Positions 1 to 9,011 of a stretch of 32,648 bases of DNA are shown here, piece by piece (position 1 is the first letter of the stretch; each line of letters starts with the position of its first letter). Position numbers and translations under genes: made by a program. The notes beneath the pieces were generated by a model. The model was not told the origin of the DNA. It saw only the letters and a program-made list of their open reading frames with translations, and ran no database searches. The stretch lies in contig CAYMCQ010000042.1 of assembly GCA_964389025.1 (NCBI GenBank), positions 1 through 32,648 of the forward strand, read 5' to 3'. Origin of the DNA: CAYMCQ01 sp964389025. Its GTDB lineage: Bacteria > Verrucomicrobiota > Verrucomicrobiia > Limisphaerales > CAYMCQ01.

Positions 1-2
1 CG

Positions 3-692
3 ACCTATGCGCCGAGCAAATGGCGCGCGTGGTGGGATTTCGGCACCGGCTCGCTCGGTGATCTCGGCTGCCACGTCCTCGACCCCGTTTTCTGGGCGCT
101 CAAGCTCGGCCATCCGACCAGTGTCGAAGGCAACATCTCGGCCTACTGGCACGAGTTCTGGCAACGCACCGAGCCGAAGAACGAAACGTATCCGCGCTCG
201 ACCATCGTGCGTTACAAGTTTCCCGCGCGCGCCAAGATGTCGCCCGTCACGCTCACGTGGTGGGATGGTGGATTGATGCCGCCGCGACCCGAGCAACTGG
301 AAGAAGGCAAGCGCATGGGCGATGCCGATGGCGGCGTGCTGTTCATGGGTGACAAGGGCGTCTTGATGTGCGGTTGCTACGGCAAGGATCCGGTGCTGCT
401 GCCGGAAAAGCGGATGAAGGAATTCAAAGCGCCGTCGCCGAGCATCGAGCGCATCCCGGACGGACAGGACGGGCACGAAAAAGATTGGGCGCGCGCGTGC
501 AAAGGCGGCAAGCCGGCCTGCTCGAACTTTGAATACTCCGGCCCACTTTCGGAAATGGTTCTGCTCGGCAATCTCGCCGTGCGAAATCCCGATCAACGAT
601 TGCTCTGGGACGGACTAAATTTGAAGGTCACCAATGACAGCGAAGCCGACGCCTACATCCACCGCAATTTCCGCGAGGGTTGGACGCTTTGA
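3..692 (+). CDS. Gfo/Idh/MocA-family oxidoreductase, C-terminal part (5' end outside window)
   Basis: The frame is open from the first bases of the window, so the N-terminal Rossmann NAD(P)-binding half lies upstream and only about 229 residues are seen. The visible part begins with KWRAWWDFGTGSLGDLGCHV, typical of the start of the substrate-binding half of Verrucomicrobia/Planctomycetes members of this family. It continues with a WWDGG segment and a GDKGVLMCGCYG loop, and ends NFREGWTL. Family members oxidise or reduce sugars and cyclitols with a nicotinamide cofactor. Many in this phylum carry a Tat signal and act outside the cytoplasm, but the signal region is not visible here. The substrate cannot be inferred. 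The gene is followed within 40 bases by a strong terminator and faces the minus-strand glycosidase cluster. Confidence 0.88.
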   Translation, partial: TYAPSKWRAWWDFGTGSLGDLGCHVLDPVFWALKLGHPTSVEGNISAYWHEFWQRTEPKNETYPRSTIVRYKFPARAKMSPVTLTWWDGGLMPPRPEQLEEGKRMGDADGGVLFMGDKGVLMCGCYGKDPVLLPEKRMKEFKAPSPSIERIPDGQDGHEKDWARACKGGKPACSNFEYSGPLSEMVLLGNLAVRNPDQRLLWDGLNLKVTNDSEADAYIHRNFREGWTL

Positions 693-726
693 TTTTACCT
701 CGCGAAAGAAAATGTATTGCTACCTG

Positions 727-761
727 ACCGCTGCCATCGGCAGACCGGCAGCGGTTTTTTT
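727..761 (+). terminator. Rho-independent terminator after the oxidoreductase gene
   Basis: A perfect 9-bp stem, ACCGCTGCC at 727-735 and GGCAGCGGT at 747-755, encloses an 11-base loop and runs into seven T residues at 755-761. It lies 35 bases after the stop codon. It also separates this gene from the convergent DUF4838 gene that ends at 796. Confidence 0.85.
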
Positions 762-795
762 CTGGCGGCTGCTCAACTGGTCTTGTGGTTAACCA

Positions 796-2853
796 TCATT
801 TCGGCGTGGCGAAGCCGGGAACGTCCTTCCAACTTTCGGTTTCGATCTGGGCGAGGCGGTCCAGGTTGGCAATGCCGAGGCTCTCGACACGGCGGCGACA
901 GGTGATGAGCCGCTCCAAGGCTGCGGCGCGTTCCGCCGATGTGGCTCGCGGGTTGTTCAGCACATGGGCGGTTTCGACGCAGGTCTTGGCATGGTTCAAC
1001 CCTTCCTGGAGGAACGCGACTCGGGCTTGGCAGGCGGCGTCGCCGGATTTGTCCGCCACCGCCTTCGCCCGAGCCAGAATCCGGGCGGCGGGAGCAAACA
1101 CTTCCGGTGGGTAGAGTTCGTCCGCAACCTGGGCATACATTGCATAGCGCCGGAACTTGCCGTCGCGCCGTGTTTGGATGGATCGGGCGGCGCGGTCGCG
1201 GTTCTTCAGGGAATAATCCTCCCAGTGATCGAAGTATTCGCGGACGGTTTCCCGCGCAGGACCGAACCCGGCATAGAACTCCTCCATCAGAACTTCCACC
1301 GGCACATTGGGTCGCACGTGAATGCGCGACAGCAAATACAAATTCGGGCCTTGTGCCGCCCACTGGCCTTGCAAGGAATCGAAAAAAGTCCCGGCCATGC
1401 CGTTCCGGTTGTAGAACTGAAACTCGTCCGCAAACTGGCGCATATAAACATGGGGCATGGCGTAGCCGTCCAAAAACCAGTTGGGCCGGTAATACACCGT
1501 CGCTCCGCTGCGCTGCCACCCGAGCCACTGTTGCTTGATCCACTCATGCTCGCCAGAGGCGCGCGGAAACCAGCCGGCCCAGCGGAACCAAGGCACGAAG
1601 CCGACGACGATGTTGCGATTCAGCTCGATGTCCGGCGACGGCGGCCAGAAATAATTCTCAAAGGCGTAGAAATGCACTTTGACGTTGGGATCTGTTTGCG
1701 CCGCCAGCGCCTGCACGGCCTTGAGAAACCGGGCGTATCGGTTGGAGGCCTGCATTGGCAGATAGGATCGTTCCAGTCCCTGCGGCAGTCCTGCAAGACT
1801 GGGAGCGGGGCCGTCCCAAGCCCGACACTCCGCGCAGACACACTCCGCGGCGCAGTCATTCTCGCTGACGTCAATGTTCACGGCCGCGCCCGGATGTTGC
1901 GCGCGAAGTTCCTGCCAAAGCGCGACGATCTTGGCGTGCAGCTTCGGATTGGAAACGCACATGGTGACCTTGTCGAGCCGGTTGGAGTCTCGGGGGCCCC
2001 GGCGGCCATCAGGCAAGAGTTGAAACCACTCCGGGTGTTCCGCGCCGTAGCGTTCCCACCAACCGAAAAATGAATGGCCTGAACCAGAGGAACGTTCGCT
2101 GAACCAGGTGCCAGCGGAACAACCCATACGGTGACGCCGCAGAAAAATCAACTGTTGCCTGGCGTAGCGCGCCCGCTCCCCCGGCGAGAAAGCCAGCCGA
2201 GAATCCGCGCCCGACGGCGGACTGTCCGGACTGATCAATGGATTCAACCGGCGCTGCGCAAAGTGCGGCGAGGTCGTCTCATCGAAGGGGCCGAGCGTGA
2301 GTGTTGCGGCTTTGGGGACGAACGCGCCCAACTCGCCGGGCCACAGCCAGCGCACGCCGAGCGAGCGTTCCAACACTTCATACACGCCCCACAACGAGCC
2401 GCCAAACGTGTTGCCCAGGTCGAGCGGATCGCCCGCGCCATCCTGGGCGGCGATGAACAAGTCGCCGCCGCGCGTGCGCAGCAGGAAGGCTTCGGAAGGT
2501 AGCGCCTTGACTTTGATTCCGGCTTCGGCGGCCGCGCGGGTGCTGCCGATGTAAATCCGGTTGGTTGCGTTGGTCGGCACGGCCGGTTCGTTCATCACTG
2601 GCAGTTTGACCCCCGTGGCCTGTTCCACATGCCACACGAATTCCCCCGCTGCGTATTGCGCGATCGGCTCGGCGTTCGCTGGCAGCACCACGATGGCGGC
2701 CGCCCGCCCAACTCCATTCGAGCCGTTACCCAGAACGACTGGAACGGCCTGGGCGTTCGCCGCCACGACCACGGCGGCGAGCAGACACAGCAAGCTTCGG
2801 CTGGCCAGCCAGCCCCGACTCATCTTTGGATATTTGGTATTTTCTTTTTCCAT
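796..2853 (-). CDS. Secreted DUF4838 (alpha-glucuronidase-like) glycoside hydrolase
   Basis: About 685 residues. The start at 2853 is preferred because GGAA lies eight bases upstream and a clear Sec signal follows (hydrophobic run around residues 20-35, ending ANAQA). An in-frame ATG at 2970 would add a non-signal-like leader; one at 2823 is also possible. The N-terminal module (about 45-190) resembles the alpha-glucuronidase/GH20b-like alpha+beta domain. The DUF4838 core follows, with its hallmark cysteine cluster NDCAAECVCAECRAWD (about 332-347), then Trp-rich barrel strands (GFVPWFRWAGWF, YYRPNWFLDGY) and a helical C-terminus. It is the last gene of a minus-strand cluster after a DUF1680 enzyme and a sialidase, which supports a role in glycan breakdown outside the cytoplasm. 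The real substrate of DUF4838 proteins is largely unproven. Confidence 0.85.
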   Translation of the reverse strand: MEKENTKYPKMSRGWLASRSLLCLLAAVVVAANAQAVPVVLGNGSNGVGRAAAIVVLPANAEPIAQYAAGEFVWHVEQATGVKLPVMNEPAVPTNATNRIYIGSTRAAAEAGIKVKALPSEAFLLRTRGGDLFIAAQDGAGDPLDLGNTFGGSLWGVYEVLERSLGVRWLWPGELGAFVPKAATLTLGPFDETTSPHFAQRRLNPLISPDSPPSGADSRLAFSPGERARYARQQLIFLRRHRMGCSAGTWFSERSSGSGHSFFGWWERYGAEHPEWFQLLPDGRRGPRDSNRLDKVTMCVSNPKLHAKIVALWQELRAQHPGAAVNIDVSENDCAAECVCAECRAWDGPAPSLAGLPQGLERSYLPMQASNRYARFLKAVQALAAQTDPNVKVHFYAFENYFWPPSPDIELNRNIVVGFVPWFRWAGWFPRASGEHEWIKQQWLGWQRSGATVYYRPNWFLDGYAMPHVYMRQFADEFQFYNRNGMAGTFFDSLQGQWAAQGPNLYLLSRIHVRPNVPVEVLMEEFYAGFGPARETVREYFDHWEDYSLKNRDRAARSIQTRRDGKFRRYAMYAQVADELYPPEVFAPAARILARAKAVADKSGDAACQARVAFLQEGLNHAKTCVETAHVLNNPRATSAERAAALERLITCRRRVESLGIANLDRLAQIETESWKDVPGFATPK

Positions 2854-3018
2854 GACAATTTCCGACGCCAGCGGTTTGGGGATCTGCTCCGGGCCGTTGT
2901 CAATCGTCGGCGTATTCCAGCGTTTAAGATGGAGCGGATCTGAGCGCGACAGTGACGGTGGCATGTTCATTTCGGCGTGCTGTTTCCGGGCTGATTCTTT
3001 GAGGCCAGAGAGCTTTCG

Positions 3019-4290
3019 TCAATAACCGTGTGCCTTAATCCGATCCGCATCCCAAATCGTCGCCGCGATGTAGCGATCGCCCTTTGGTTGATCGTGGAAA
3101 TAATAGATCGTGACGATTTTCCCATCCGGACGCTGCACGGTGCGCGGGTAGCCAACGTCTGTTCCCCCGCCGTCGTCGCGTAGGATGATTTCTGGATCCC
3201 ACGAGCGTCCGCCGTCCCCGCTCAAGCGCGCGCGAATCCCGAACGGCGGCGCGCGATGACCGTAGGTGAGGCACACGCGCCCATCCTTCAGCCGGATCAT
3301 GCTCGGCGGATTGCCCGTGCCGAGATCGGGCGCAGGGACGTTTTCCAGCTTCCAATGCTTGCCGTCGTCGAGTGATCGATAGGTTTCAATCCAGGCTTTC
3401 GTGTCGTTGCGGCGGCGGATGGCAGTGAAGAGTTCGCTTTCACCCAGGCGGATCGTCGAGGGCATGATCGCGTAGCCGTCCGGCTTTTCGTTGATCCAGG
3501 CGACGAATTTCCAAGTGCGTCCGCCGTCCGTTGTGCGCGCGCAGAAGGGCCGGCCTTCTTTGCTGTCCGGCTTGGACGCCGTCAGCACGAGCATGCAATC
3601 GCCCGGGCCGTTCACGAGGTAATCCGTGCGCGCCGCGACGCCGCGCTGCCCGAAGAGCGGCAGGCGGAACGGCCCTTCCCAACGATGCCCGCGATCCGTC
3701 GAGTAGTAGAAGCGCGACGGGCCGACATCCACGGCGGTCATGCGCAGGGTCATCGCGAAATCGGGATGCGTGAAGTCAATGCCGCCCGGGCAATCGCGCC
3801 ACGGTTTTTCTTTGAGCGACGGCGGCGCGATGCCGTGCAGCGCCTTGCCGGTCGGAATCAATTCGCCGTGCAACGACGGATTCTCGATGCTCCACGTCTC
3901 GCCGCCGTCGAGGCTGCGCGCGAGGAGGTGTTCCTCGGGCCGCTCGCGATCAATGTTGTGCCGCTCGCCGAGGTCTTTGTAAAAACCTCGGCTGAAGCCG
4001 ACGAGGATTTCATTGCCCCACGACCAAAGCCCGTGATTGGCCGGCCACCCGCCGAAACGGCCCGGCACGGCAAATACTTTGACGTGACGAAACGGGGAGG
4101 CGTTCGCTTCCTTCACCCGCAACGTCACGCCTTTGGCAGCGAGGACTTCGGCGACGGCTTCCGGGTTCTTGACATTGATTGCCGGGTTGGCGGAATCAGT
4201 CGCCGCGTGGGAACTCCAACGCGTGAGGAGCACCGAGCAGCACCACAGGAAAATGAGCAAGGTCGGGGCGCGGAGAGGCGGCTTTGTCAT
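3019..4290 (-). CDS. Secreted sialidase-family (BNR/Asp-box) exo-glycosidase
   Basis: 423 residues from the ATG at 4290, chosen because it opens a signal peptide (hydrophobic core around 9-22). The frame remains open further upstream but reads through the end of the neighbouring gene. Five Asp-boxes (S/T-x-D-x-G-x-x-W pattern) are visible: SLDGGETW (126-133), STDRGHRW (197-204), TTDGGRTW (253-260), SLDDGKHW (306-313) and SGDGGRSW (357-364), as expected for a six-bladed beta-propeller. A VPGRFGG segment near residue 75 sits where the FRIP-like arginine motif falls, and YPRTVQRPDGKIVTIYY (381-397) is typical of verrucomicrobial sialidase-like proteins. Members cleave terminal sialic acids or act on related glycans; specificity is not readable here. 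It lies between the DUF1680 and DUF4838 genes on the same strand. Confidence 0.86.
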   Translation of the reverse strand: MTKPPLRAPTLLIFLWCCSVLLTRWSSHAATDSANPAINVKNPEAVAEVLAAKGVTLRVKEANASPFRHVKVFAVPGRFGGWPANHGLWSWGNEILVGFSRGFYKDLGERHNIDRERPEEHLLARSLDGGETWSIENPSLHGELIPTGKALHGIAPPSLKEKPWRDCPGGIDFTHPDFAMTLRMTAVDVGPSRFYYSTDRGHRWEGPFRLPLFGQRGVAARTDYLVNGPGDCMLVLTASKPDSKEGRPFCARTTDGGRTWKFVAWINEKPDGYAIMPSTIRLGESELFTAIRRRNDTKAWIETYRSLDDGKHWKLENVPAPDLGTGNPPSMIRLKDGRVCLTYGHRAPPFGIRARLSGDGGRSWDPEIILRDDGGGTDVGYPRTVQRPDGKIVTIYYFHDQPKGDRYIAATIWDADRIKAHGY

Positions 4291-4426
4291 GGCGGCGCAT
4301 CGTGTCACAACCGTCGCGCCGGTGTCAAACCAGAGCGCCGACACCGGCTCGGCGCGTTTCTTGTCCTGAATTGCGACTGGCCGAGGCGGTGCCCGGCGCT
4401 CCGGAAACTTCGCGGCCTGGCGCTGG

Positions 4427-6838
4427 TCACTCGCTGAACGCCTGCAACTCGGCGCAGGAGGAACAGGATTGTTGTGGATTGTCGCGACTGGCTGGTTTGC
4501 CCACGACGCGGACGGCCCAGACTTTGATCGGGCTGGCGAGTTCGCAAGTGACGTGCTCGCCACCTTCCATTTCGGCGGAGTTCTTGGCTGTCGTGCCGGG
4601 ATAATTTGAAAGCTCGGCTACAGTTTCCCATGCGCCGTCCTTCGTTTGTTTCACCTGGATGCGGGGTTTGCCTGCGGTGGCATCGAACCAGCCGCCGTTG
4701 GGCAGCGTCTTTCCGTGCGCGAAGAGAACGCGCTTCACCATCACCGGTTCGTTCAATTCCACCGCGAACCAGTCCTCGTCCGCCAGCTTGCCGTCCGACG
4801 TGGTCACGAACGTTTCAAAGTCCTCATCCGTCATCGAACCGTCGAGGTTGTTCTGCCGCGAATGACTTGCCTTGCCGTCCAAAAGCAGGTTGCCGCTGTA
4901 AAGCTCGCGGGGCAGCGGCAGCCAGACCTTGTAGCGCGCCCATGTGGAACCGGCATCCGCGAACGGCACTAATCGCACCGGCACGGGCGTGCCGACTTTG
5001 GCCGCCGGCAAAGGTTTGCGAGTGACGGCGTGGATGCGGAACACCTGCGCGCCGGGCCAGGTTCGGAATTCTTTGGGTGCGGGTTCCGGTGCCAGCTTGA
5101 GCCTGGCGAGTTGCGGACAGGCCACGGCGATGGCATTGAGCGGAATCGCCTCCGGCGTAGGAGAGGCCGCCCGGTTTTTGGCCGGACTTGTTTTTCCCAG
5201 CAACGCTTCGTCCGCCGCCAGCACGAGAGGACCGTGCATCAACGCCACCTTGCCGAGGTTGGAACGGTCGCCGACGATGAGGCGGGGTTCCAATTTTAAC
5301 CGTAGCGCAATGCGGTCGCCTTTTTTCCATTGGCGTTTGATGGCCACGTAGCCGGCGGCATCTGGCGACGCTGCCGCTTTCCGGCCATTGACTTCGATGG
5401 TTGGGTTGCGGCACCAGGCAGGAACGCGGAGTTTGACCGCAAACGATTTGGACCGCGCCGGCTCAATCGCGATACGAATCTGTTCCTTGCTGGGATACAG
5501 CGTTTCCGTGGTAAGCGTGACCGGCGTATGATCGCGCAGATTGAGCCGCGCGGTCCCCGCCTCGTAAAGATTGATCACAACGCCATCTGCATCGGTCGTC
5601 GCGGCAAACGTGGGGATGAGCGCGACGCCGCGCGGACCGCTCGACAGACAGCACTGGCCGTCCAGATTGGTCGTGTAAGGTTTCCGGCCTTCCATCTGGA
5701 CATAATAACCCCACGCGCCTCCATCACACCGTTGAGCGCCGAGCAGTTGGTTCAACACGACATTCTCAAGCTGGTCGGCGAAACGCGCTTCGCCGGTGAG
5801 GCGCAGCAACTGTGCGTTGAATTGCAGCCAGGTAACGGTGACGCAGGTTTCACCCATGATGTTGTTGTTTGGCAAATCGTAATCGTCATGAAAAACCTCC
5901 CAGTAGCTCGCCGCGCCGGTGATGTAGAGGCGATGATCCACGATGTCCTGCCATGCATTCAGACAGGCCTGCAAGAGTTGGGCTTCACCGGTCGTGCGAT
6001 AAAATTCGAGCGCGCCATTGAGACAGGAAATCATCTCGTAAGCCTTGCCGTTGGCGATCTTGTCCACGCGCTTGGTTGTCAGCAGCGTGGAGATGATCTT
6101 TGGCCCGTGCGGTTGCTCCCACGCGCGCAGAATGTATTTGCAGAAATCGAGATAACGTTGCTCACCAGTCAGGCGATACAGGAGCACCATCGGTTCGAGC
6201 ACGCTGGTCGGTGCCATGCCGACTTGCGGGCCGGACTTGATGATGTCGCGCTTGCCGGGTTCCTCGCCAAAAGTGTTGCAGAGCAAATCCGCCATGCGAC
6301 GGCAGGCGGTCAGCGGAGCCGTGTTGCCGGTGTAACGCACGTAGGTGAGCAGTCCGATGAGGTTGTATTTATGCGCCCAAACATCCCACGATCTCCACCG
6401 ATTGCTTTCCACATAAGTCCCCAGGTAACCGTCCTCCATCTGGCACTTGACCAGTTCCGCCGCGATGTAATCGAGTTTCTCGCGCAACGCCGGATCGCCG
6501 GTGTTGACCCAGGCGAGCGTAGCCGCGTGCAACCATTTGCCCACGTGCTCGCCGTCCCACGACTGGCGACCGGGGCGTTTGCGGTAGCCCTCCAGCAATC
6601 GCGAGGCGTCGAGCTTCACCAGCCGGTTCGCTTCGTTGCCCTGAATGCGCAAGCCAAGCCAGCCGTTCAGCTTCACGCGGTCCGGCACTTGGAAATCCTG
6701 CCGGTCCGGAATGGCCGGTATGACCATTTCAGGAATTGGGGTGATCTCCGCCGCGTGGAGGGTTAACAATGCCAGGAAGGGAACGGCCGCAGCCATGGTG
6801 CGATTCATAATTTTCACGCCCGTAGGAATTTGGTTCAT
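4427..6838 (-). CDS. DUF1680 beta-L-arabinofuranosidase-like enzyme (GH127/GH146-like) with C-terminal discoidin-like module
   Basis: About 803 residues. ATG 6838 has GGAA eight bases upstream; ATG 6808 would give a shorter but classic signal peptide (MNRTMAAAVPFLALLTLHA). The (alpha/alpha)6 barrel carries the residues that coordinate zinc and form the cysteine nucleophile in characterised GH127 enzymes: an E-x-C pair in MGETC (330-332) and a double cysteine in DGQCCLSSGPRG (396-397). The enzyme is therefore probably active. After the catalytic and beta-sandwich domains, the last 150 residues look like an F5/8-type C (discoidin) carbohydrate-binding module and contain a Cys-rich end, QQSCSSCAELQ. 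It is the first gene of the minus-strand glycan cluster. Known relatives release terminal arabinofuranose from plant polysaccharides or glycoproteins. Confidence 0.88.
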   Translation of the reverse strand: MNQIPTGVKIMNRTMAAAVPFLALLTLHAAEITPIPEMVIPAIPDRQDFQVPDRVKLNGWLGLRIQGNEANRLVKLDASRLLEGYRKRPGRQSWDGEHVGKWLHAATLAWVNTGDPALREKLDYIAAELVKCQMEDGYLGTYVESNRWRSWDVWAHKYNLIGLLTYVRYTGNTAPLTACRRMADLLCNTFGEEPGKRDIIKSGPQVGMAPTSVLEPMVLLYRLTGEQRYLDFCKYILRAWEQPHGPKIISTLLTTKRVDKIANGKAYEMISCLNGALEFYRTTGEAQLLQACLNAWQDIVDHRLYITGAASYWEVFHDDYDLPNNNIMGETCVTVTWLQFNAQLLRLTGEARFADQLENVVLNQLLGAQRCDGGAWGYYVQMEGRKPYTTNLDGQCCLSSGPRGVALIPTFAATTDADGVVINLYEAGTARLNLRDHTPVTLTTETLYPSKEQIRIAIEPARSKSFAVKLRVPAWCRNPTIEVNGRKAAASPDAAGYVAIKRQWKKGDRIALRLKLEPRLIVGDRSNLGKVALMHGPLVLAADEALLGKTSPAKNRAASPTPEAIPLNAIAVACPQLARLKLAPEPAPKEFRTWPGAQVFRIHAVTRKPLPAAKVGTPVPVRLVPFADAGSTWARYKVWLPLPRELYSGNLLLDGKASHSRQNNLDGSMTDEDFETFVTTSDGKLADEDWFAVELNEPVMVKRVLFAHGKTLPNGGWFDATAGKPRIQVKQTKDGAWETVAELSNYPGTTAKNSAEMEGGEHVTCELASPIKVWAVRVVGKPASRDNPQQSCSSCAELQAFSE

Positions 6839-6990
6839 AGCAAATTTCCGGCGGCGAAAGGAATAACGCAGGGCAGAGCGGCGCGAAAGCAAAAATACTG
6901 GCCTCTCGATTTATGGTTTCGGATTTACGACACCGAAAGTCTTCGCGCGCTCGCGCCAAAGCGGAGTTGCGAACTCCATTGACACTGTCG

Positions 6991-7025
6991 CGTAAATCGT
7001 AAATCGTAAATCGTAAATCGTAAAT
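6991..7025 (+). repeat. Heptanucleotide tandem array (CGTAAAT)x5
   Basis: Five perfect, uninterrupted copies of CGTAAAT lie between the divergent DUF1680 and alpha/beta hydrolase genes. Read on the plus strand every frame meets a TAA. Read on the minus strand the unit is stop-free and encodes a repeating IYDLRFT heptapeptide. Degenerate relatives lie at about 6908-6930 and at 9012-9032. Confidence 0.95.
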
Positions 7026-7076
7026 CTGAACCCAACTCCAAACACCATCCAAGCGCCCGACTGGTTCCAGCGCGCG

Positions 7077-7940
7077 GTGTCTTTTCCGCGCGAAGACCGG
7101 GTGGTGAACGTGGAAGGTTGTCCCATTCATTATCTTCGCTGGGGCGACACCGCCAAGCCGGGCGTGCTGCTCGCGCATGGCAGCGGCGCGCACGCGCACT
7201 GGTGGGATTTCATCGCGCCGTATTTCACCGACCACAACTGCGTTGCCGCCATTGACCTCAGCGGAATGGGCGACAGCGGTCATCGCAAAAGTTATTCGTC
7301 TGAAGTCTTCGCGAAGGAATTGATCAGCGTGTGCGAGGACGCCGGTTTCAAAGAGAACACCGTCATCATAGGCCACAGCTTTGGCGGCTTCGTGACGTTG
7401 AAGACCGGTTTGATTTACGGCGACAAACTCACAGGCGTGGTGCTGGTGGATGCGCCTGTTCGCCCGCCGGACTACGAATGGGAACGCGACCCCAAGTATT
7501 CTCCCATCCAACGCAAGAAACTTTATCCCGATTTTGAAACGGCGCTTTCACGCTTCCGGCTCGTGCCGGCGCAGCCGTGCGAGAACAAATTTGTTTTGGA
7601 TTATATCGCCCGTCATTCATTGGTCAAAGTGGACGGCGGCTGGAACTGGAAGTTCGACGACCAGCTTTTCAACGGCTTCAAGATTGGGAACACCTCGGAA
7701 GACCTCTCCAATCTGGCGTGCCGGGTCGGCGTGATTTACGGAGAGAACAGCCAGTTGTTCTCGCAGGAGATTGTGGATTACATGTTCAAGGTGCTGGACA
7801 GCAGCGTGCCGTTCGTCGCCATCCCGGAGGCCAATCATCATCTGCTGCTGGATCAGCCGCTGGCGTTCATCTCGGCGCTGCGGACTTTGCTGGCGGAATG
7901 GCGACATTCCAAACCACAGCGAGGTGCGCGGCCAAGCTGA
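7077..7940 (+). CDS. Alpha/beta-fold hydrolase
   Basis: 287 residues from the GTG at 7077. The fold signature is clear: oxyanion-loop HGSGAHAHWW (34-43), nucleophile elbow GHSFGG with Ser101, an acidic residue in the YGENSQLF region, and catalytic His in PEANHHLLLDQP near the C-terminus. No signal peptide is visible, so it is probably cytoplasmic. The reaction (ester, epoxide, C-C or lactone hydrolysis) cannot be told. The in-frame sequence just upstream reads PDWFQRAVSFPRED, which resembles the conserved N-terminus of this subfamily. The true start may therefore be upstream, although no ATG/GTG/TTG is available there (only CTG at 7026). The gene is divergent from the glycosidase cluster and converges on the DUF1080 gene with 52 bases between stops. 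Confidence 0.85.
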   Translation: MSFPREDRVVNVEGCPIHYLRWGDTAKPGVLLAHGSGAHAHWWDFIAPYFTDHNCVAAIDLSGMGDSGHRKSYSSEVFAKELISVCEDAGFKENTVIIGHSFGGFVTLKTGLIYGDKLTGVVLVDAPVRPPDYEWERDPKYSPIQRKKLYPDFETALSRFRLVPAQPCENKFVLDYIARHSLVKVDGGWNWKFDDQLFNGFKIGNTSEDLSNLACRVGVIYGENSQLFSQEIVDYMFKVLDSSVPFVAIPEANHHLLLDQPLAFISALRTLLAEWRHSKPQRGARPS

Positions 7941-7992
7941 AGCCCTGCGAAAAAACCTGCCGGAAACGTCCCCTTAAAAACTTTGGAGCCGG

Positions 7993-8973
7993 TTACTTCA
8001 GTTCTTTGATCTTCAGATTACGAAAACAAACCGTGCCGTGATCGCCTTGCAGGAAAATCGGGCCGGGCTGATCCACGTCATCGTCCAGTTGACCGCCGGT
8101 TCCTTTGCGACACTCGACGTTGTCGTGAATCTTCACACCGTTGAGCACCACGGTGATTTTGTCGCCGATGATTGTGGCTTCGGCGGTCTGCCATTGATCG
8201 CCGGGTTTGGAAACAAACTTGTCGGGAGCCTTGAAGTTGTAGATGGCGCCATTGCCATTGGCGGCAGCCTTGCCCGAGGCAAAGTCACCCAGAATCTGGA
8301 TTTCGTGCCGCCCGCGGAGGTAGAAACCGCTGTTCGACTTGTCCGGCACCAGAAATTCGTATTTGACGGTGAAGTTTTGAAACTTCTTGTCCGTGACCAG
8401 GTCGGTGCCGTGTTCACCCTTGTTGACGGTGTTTTTCAAGACCCCATTTTCCACCGTCCAGGAGTTGTGGCCATCGGATTTGCGGAGATGCCAGCCGGTG
8501 GTGTCCTTGCCGTTGAAGAGCGGACGGAACTCATCTTCTTCCGCCACCACCCGCCTGATGTATCTGCTCACCGTGGGAGGCTCTGCCCGCTCATTGTCGA
8601 AGTTCATCGCCGCCGTCAGTTCATTTCCGTCCAGCGTGTAAACGAGCGTGCGCTCGTCATCCACCGCCTCAAGCTCGGCGGCTGAAAGGCCCGCCCGGAT
8701 ATTGAAAAACCTGGCCGTTTTGAAAGGCTCCAATCGCCCGGTTTTCACTTCACCCTCGGCATGAAGGGCGATCTCCCCTCCGTCCTGGATGATCTCGAAT
8801 GTGAATTTGTTTTTCTTGATCTCAAGGGTTTGTTTCAGGGACATGCCCTGAACCTGGGTTTTTTCAGCGACCCATTTCCCGGCGAGCGCCTCGAGGTCGT
8901 CTGCGAATGTGTTCAGTGCGCCGAGGGTCGAGAATGCAAACACCGCAGCGAGATTGAGAAAGGTTTTTTTCAT
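7993..8973 (-). CDS. Secreted DUF1080 (3-keto-disaccharide hydrolase-type) protein with N-terminal TIGR03067-like domain
   Basis: 326 residues. A Sec signal (MKKTFLNLAAVFAFSTLGAL, cleavage near TFA-DD) is followed by a domain at about 25-140 starting DLEALAGKWVAEKTQVQGM. Its G-x-W opening and small beta-barrel look recall the TIGR03067 family. The DUF1080 concanavalin-like domain follows from about 147 (FRPLFNGKDTTGWH) to the end, with SNSGFYLRGRHEIQILGDF and a FLQGDHGTVCFRNLKIKEL close. DUF1080 proteins in this phylum bind or cleave sugars; some are reported as 3-keto-glycoside hydrolases. No Shine-Dalgarno is evident. The metallophosphoesterase gene lies upstream on the same strand, separated by 136 bases of repeat-rich DNA, so co-transcription is uncertain. 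Confidence 0.86.
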   Translation of the reverse strand: MKKTFLNLAAVFAFSTLGALNTFADDLEALAGKWVAEKTQVQGMSLKQTLEIKKNKFTFEIIQDGGEIALHAEGEVKTGRLEPFKTARFFNIRAGLSAAELEAVDDERTLVYTLDGNELTAAMNFDNERAEPPTVSRYIRRVVAEEDEFRPLFNGKDTTGWHLRKSDGHNSWTVENGVLKNTVNKGEHGTDLVTDKKFQNFTVKYEFLVPDKSNSGFYLRGRHEIQILGDFASGKAAANGNGAIYNFKAPDKFVSKPGDQWQTAEATIIGDKITVVLNGVKIHDNVECRKGTGGQLDDDVDQPGPIFLQGDHGTVCFRNLKIKELK

Positions 8974-9011
8974 AGAATCAGTTTGATTGTTTTATTTCGG
9001 CGAATCTATCG

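Noticed and set aside
964..2073. Long plus-strand open frame of 369 residues opposite the DUF4838 gene
   Set aside because: It lies fully antisense to a recognised gene and its translation is Arg/Gly/Ala-rich without domain motifs; this is expected from codon-position GC bias.
5330..6766. Plus-strand open frame of 478 residues opposite the DUF1680 gene
   Set aside because: Antisense shadow; the minus strand carries a complete enzyme with its metal-site motifs.
6991..7025. Replication-origin-like iterons
   Set aside because: The unit is not a DnaA box, and no replication initiation gene or AT-rich unwinding region is nearby.
6729..7511. Minus-strand open frame of 260 residues containing IYDLRFT repeats
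   Set aside because: It bridges two real genes and a heptamer array; the open frame across the array follows from the repeat unit having no stop on that strand.
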